Shown here one piece after another: positions 61,885-64,000 of a stretch of 64,000 nt of DNA. Below the pieces are notes generated by a model. It saw only the letters and a list, made by a program, of their open reading frames with translations. It was not told the DNA's origin and ran no database searches. Every line of letters begins with the position of its first letter. Positions within the stretch are counted from its first letter, which is position 1. Both the position numbers and the translations under genes were made by a program. This stretch comes from an uncultured Prevotellaceae bacterium (GTDB lineage Bacteria; Bacteroidota; Bacteroidia; Bacteroidales; Bacteroidaceae): contig CAMJZV010000011.1 of NCBI GenBank assembly GCA_946410305.1, positions 28,442 through 92,441 on the forward strand, written 5' to 3'.

Positions 61885-62160
61885 TTAACTATCATTATGG
61901 ATGCAAAGATATAGCAAGGGGCAGACAAAAAATGACCAAGAAAAATATTGTCGAATAAATTCTAATATGTAATTATTGATAGTCTCTTCAATATTCAAAA
62001 GTTCTTCTTTCGTAATTCTTTTTAATTTCTCGCTAACAAACGATTTAAATGTGTCCAATTCTGTTGAATCTATATTGTATTTGGAGTTATAGTTAATATA
62101 AGCTTCAATTGCCCTAGTTTTTAATTCATGCTTTTCCCCTTTTTTGTTCGAATATGACAT
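61885..62160 (-). CDS. Small protein of unknown function, 91 aa
   Basis: A mainly helical, charged protein (KTRAIEAYINYNSKYNIDST, EELLNIEETINNYILEFI) with a hydrophobic, Cys-containing C-terminus (FFVCPLLYLCIH). It lies 19 nt downstream of the coiled-coil tail-anchored gene, so it is probably the last gene of that operon. Its 3' end overlaps the presumed promoter of the 39-aa ORF. No family was recognised. Confidence 0.5.
   Translation of the reverse strand: MSYSNKKGEKHELKTRAIEAYINYNSKYNIDSTELDTFKSFVSEKLKRITKEELLNIEETINNYILEFIRQYFSWSFFVCPLLYLCIHNDS
61904..61911 (-). promoter_or_regulatory. Promoter -7 element of the 39-aa ORF
   Basis: TATCTTTG on the minus strand, inside the 3' end of the upstream 91-aa ORF. 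Confidence 0.5.
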
Positions 62161-62179
62161 TATAAATTGGATCTTTTAA

Positions 62180-63298
62180 TTATAATAATGTGTATAATAG
62201 AGAAAAGAGAGAAGTAATAAGAGCAACTATTGAGACCACCTTATAAATTGTCTGTTGTTTCTGCATCTTTACAAAAAGAGCATTTTGATTTTCTATAAAG
62301 TTATCTGTCTGCTCTTGCAATTCAGTAGTTTTATGTTCTGCTTCTTTTTGGAACTCTGATAAAGCCAATGATGTTTGCTCTTTACTCTGAGAAACAAATT
62401 CCTCTTGTGACTTTATCAAGGAGTTTGTTTTTTCTTCTGTTTTAGCAAGGCTTTCATTAACTTGTTTTTCTATTTTATCGTGTAAATCCTTTAGCTCTTT
62501 TTGCATTGCCTTTGTGTCATCCTCACGTTTCTTGGCTAATGCTTCAAGAGCTTGAGAGGTCTGCTCTTTGCTTTGAGAGATAAACTGTTCCTGCGACTCT
62601 GCCAAATTATTGCTAACCTCTTTTTGCCAAGAGATTATTATTTTATTTGCATTATCTATCCAGTTATTCTGAGTTGTACAATATTTATCCAACTTTGTTT
62701 TAATTTCAGACAGACTTAAAGAGATCGACCTGATTTTTTTTGTCTTACTTTGGGCGAACAAAGTTACGTACTCAATGAGACGTGACATTTGTTCCTCCTT
62801 TTTGGTACTATCTATTGCGGAATCATCTAAAGATTGAAGGAAAGACTTTTCCAACTCTTTTAACTGTTTTGCTGATTCCTCATCCTCAGTAGAAAGATCT
62901 TTTATTTCAGAAGTTAGGCCCTGAAGTTTTTCATAAGAGTTTGCCTCTGCTATTGCTAACAACCCAACCAAACGACAAATGTTCATGTCGTTTTCATTTT
63001 GGAATTCTTGGATCGTAGCTACCAACTTGAAAGTTTCCTGGACAAATTTTGAAAAAGACTCTAATACATTGTTTACTTCTTTCACACTAGCCTTGCCAAA
63101 AGAAAACTTATACCATGGCTCTCCATTCACAAATGGAGGTTGTAATGAATTTACTTGATTCCTATAATAATTCACGGAATCCATTGCCTGTTGGATTTCT
63201 TCTGACACTTTTTTCAAAGAATGAATATTATCAACTTTTTCAAGCTGGTCAGAATGAACCAAAGACCTTACCTTCGAGATATTTATATTATCAGTCAT
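62180..63298 (-). CDS. Coiled-coil protein with C-terminal membrane anchor
   Basis: A 372-aa protein with long coiled-coil helices. Two similar segments contain the repeat SQEQFISQSKEQTSQAL and SQEEFVSQSKEQTSLAL. A C-terminal hydrophobic helix (VVSIVALITSLFSLLYTLL) would anchor it in the inner membrane, with the body in the cytoplasm. Its gene overlaps the upstream membrane-protein gene by 8 nt. The arrangement, and the AT-rich, unknown partners, suggest one complex. No enzyme motif is seen. Confidence 0.7.
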   Translation of the reverse strand: MTDNINISKVRSLVHSDQLEKVDNIHSLKKVSEEIQQAMDSVNYYRNQVNSLQPPFVNGEPWYKFSFGKASVKEVNNVLESFSKFVQETFKLVATIQEFQNENDMNICRLVGLLAIAEANSYEKLQGLTSEIKDLSTEDEESAKQLKELEKSFLQSLDDSAIDSTKKEEQMSRLIEYVTLFAQSKTKKIRSISLSLSEIKTKLDKYCTTQNNWIDNANKIIISWQKEVSNNLAESQEQFISQSKEQTSQALEALAKKREDDTKAMQKELKDLHDKIEKQVNESLAKTEEKTNSLIKSQEEFVSQSKEQTSLALSEFQKEAEHKTTELQEQTDNFIENQNALFVKMQKQQTIYKVVSIVALITSLFSLLYTLL

Positions 63299-63950
63299 TG
63301 TCTATTGATGGTAAATTATTTAACTTGTTATTTATTATTCTATTGCTATAATCTCTTGTCTGATTAAGGGTATTTTGAGTTTCCTCAATATCCTGTTGTA
63401 TTTCGTCAATCTCATCGTGAATTATCCGTTGCCTATTTATAGATTCCTTGATTTTATTAATATAGGCTTCTATCTCACGATTATGTTCTACAATTGAGGT
63501 TAGTTCTTGTCTGACCAATTCGGTTGTTTGAGCTATTATTACACTTGCTCTTGCAGCAGAAATCTGTGTATGAGCGACACAGCATCCTACCAACTGCATA
63601 TTAAGGAGCTGAATCTGTCGCTTCTCATCCTTTATCTGTAAAGTGGCTTTGTATCTGTCAAACGACATCAAAACAAGAGCAGAAAGAATCGAACTGATTA
63701 AACCAGAAATAACAGCTGATATATCACCTGCATAACCGGCAAGGAAAGGTATGTTTGTTGCAATAGCCTTTGCTATCAGCTCGTTCAGCATAGTACCAGT
63801 AGCCATAGCTATACCTGCTGAAATAATCTTCAAAGCTTCGAAAAGGCGTTCTTCCCAAGGTCGGTTAGAGTCAAAGATAATCTTGAATGCTGATACAATT
63901 GAGCCAAACAAGCACCGTATAAGTTTAAATACGTTCTTTACCGTACTCAT
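63291..63950 (-). CDS. Membrane protein with two hydrophobic segments and a coiled-coil tail
   Basis: A 219-aa protein. It has a short amphipathic N-terminus, then PWEERLFEALKIISAGIAMA, a hydrophobic segment, GDISAVISGLISSILSALVLM, another, and then a helical tail (VEHNREIEAYINKIKESINR). I do not recognise the family with confidence. The gene overlaps both neighbours (4 nt with the upstream gene, 8 nt with the downstream one), so the three are tightly coupled and probably form a membrane complex. Confidence 0.6.
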   Translation of the reverse strand: MSTVKNVFKLIRCLFGSIVSAFKIIFDSNRPWEERLFEALKIISAGIAMATGTMLNELIAKAIATNIPFLAGYAGDISAVISGLISSILSALVLMSFDRYKATLQIKDEKRQIQLLNMQLVGCCVAHTQISAARASVIIAQTTELVRQELTSIVEHNREIEAYINKIKESINRQRIIHDEIDEIQQDIEETQNTLNQTRDYSNRIINNKLNNLPSIDND

Positions 63951-64000
63951 TGCTGTCCACTAAAAATCGCTAAGCGTTCTTTGAAATAATTGAAATATAG
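63947..64000 (-). CDS. C-terminal fragment of an upstream operon gene
   Basis: The last 17 codons of a gene that begins beyond the right edge; they end in FKERLAIFSGQQ and a TGA that overlaps the next gene start (ATGA). The product is not identifiable. Confidence 0.6.
   Translation of the reverse strand, partial: LYFNYFKERLAIFSGQQ

Overview
The window comes from a member of the Bacteroidota, most likely Prevotella or a close relative (Prevotellaceae). Many promoters carry the Bacteroidota -7 element TAnnTTTG, often with a TTTG box 19-20 bp upstream, and Shine-Dalgarno sequences are mostly weak. Gene content fits: DUF4827 lipoprotein, OstA-like protein, DUF3943 barrel, HU-like/smalltalk pair, BT4734-type primase. 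No rRNA, tRNA or CRISPR array was seen.

Layout. 1-17,172 (almost all minus strand) is a housekeeping block: an exported-protein fragment, an envelope/repair operon guaB-ppiC-surA-ostA-mutL, then tig, clpP-clpX-recQ and an exported protein, and lptB with a DUF3857 protein. 17,325-19,334 (plus) holds the lipid-transport genes mlaE and mlaF. They are interrupted by a four-helix-bundle gene flanked by a perfect 29-bp inverted repeat, and followed by a DUF4143 ATPase cassette that ends in a second, diverged copy of the mlaF 3' end. 20,904-32,126 is an accessory island: a P5-like protein, a primase-helicase, an OB-like small protein, a UmuD-like protease with a long C-terminal extension, small exported peptides, a truncated KilA-N gene, umuDC, an HU-like protein with a smalltalk peptide, and a 33-codon gene with its own promoter and terminator. 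Three promoters in this island share the 15-base sequence TAACTTTGCATTGTC, which suggests common control. REP-like palindromes, direct repeats and inverted repeats are concentrated here.

32,259-58,350 is again core genome: nhaD, a hydroxyacid dehydrogenase, a nucleoside kinase, two tandem ROK genes, lysS-gpsA, a patatin-barrel protein and a DUF3943 barrel, luxS, corA, a DUF349 protein, glmM, a DUF4827 lipoprotein, nrnA with a nucleotidyltransferase, and dsbD with a GH2 glycosidase. The corA leader holds an 11-codon acidic, proline-containing ORF followed by three competing RNA pairings, one of which covers the corA ribosome-binding region; this looks like an undescribed Mg-responsive leader.

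58,351-64,000 is an AT-rich accessory end: a non-coding MITE-like inverted-repeat element, a WYL regulator, a protein with a possible ZapA-like C-terminus, a HEPN-MNT toxin-antitoxin pair, a 39-aa ORF, and an operon of unrecognised membrane and coiled-coil genes that runs off the right edge. This end resembles a defence island.
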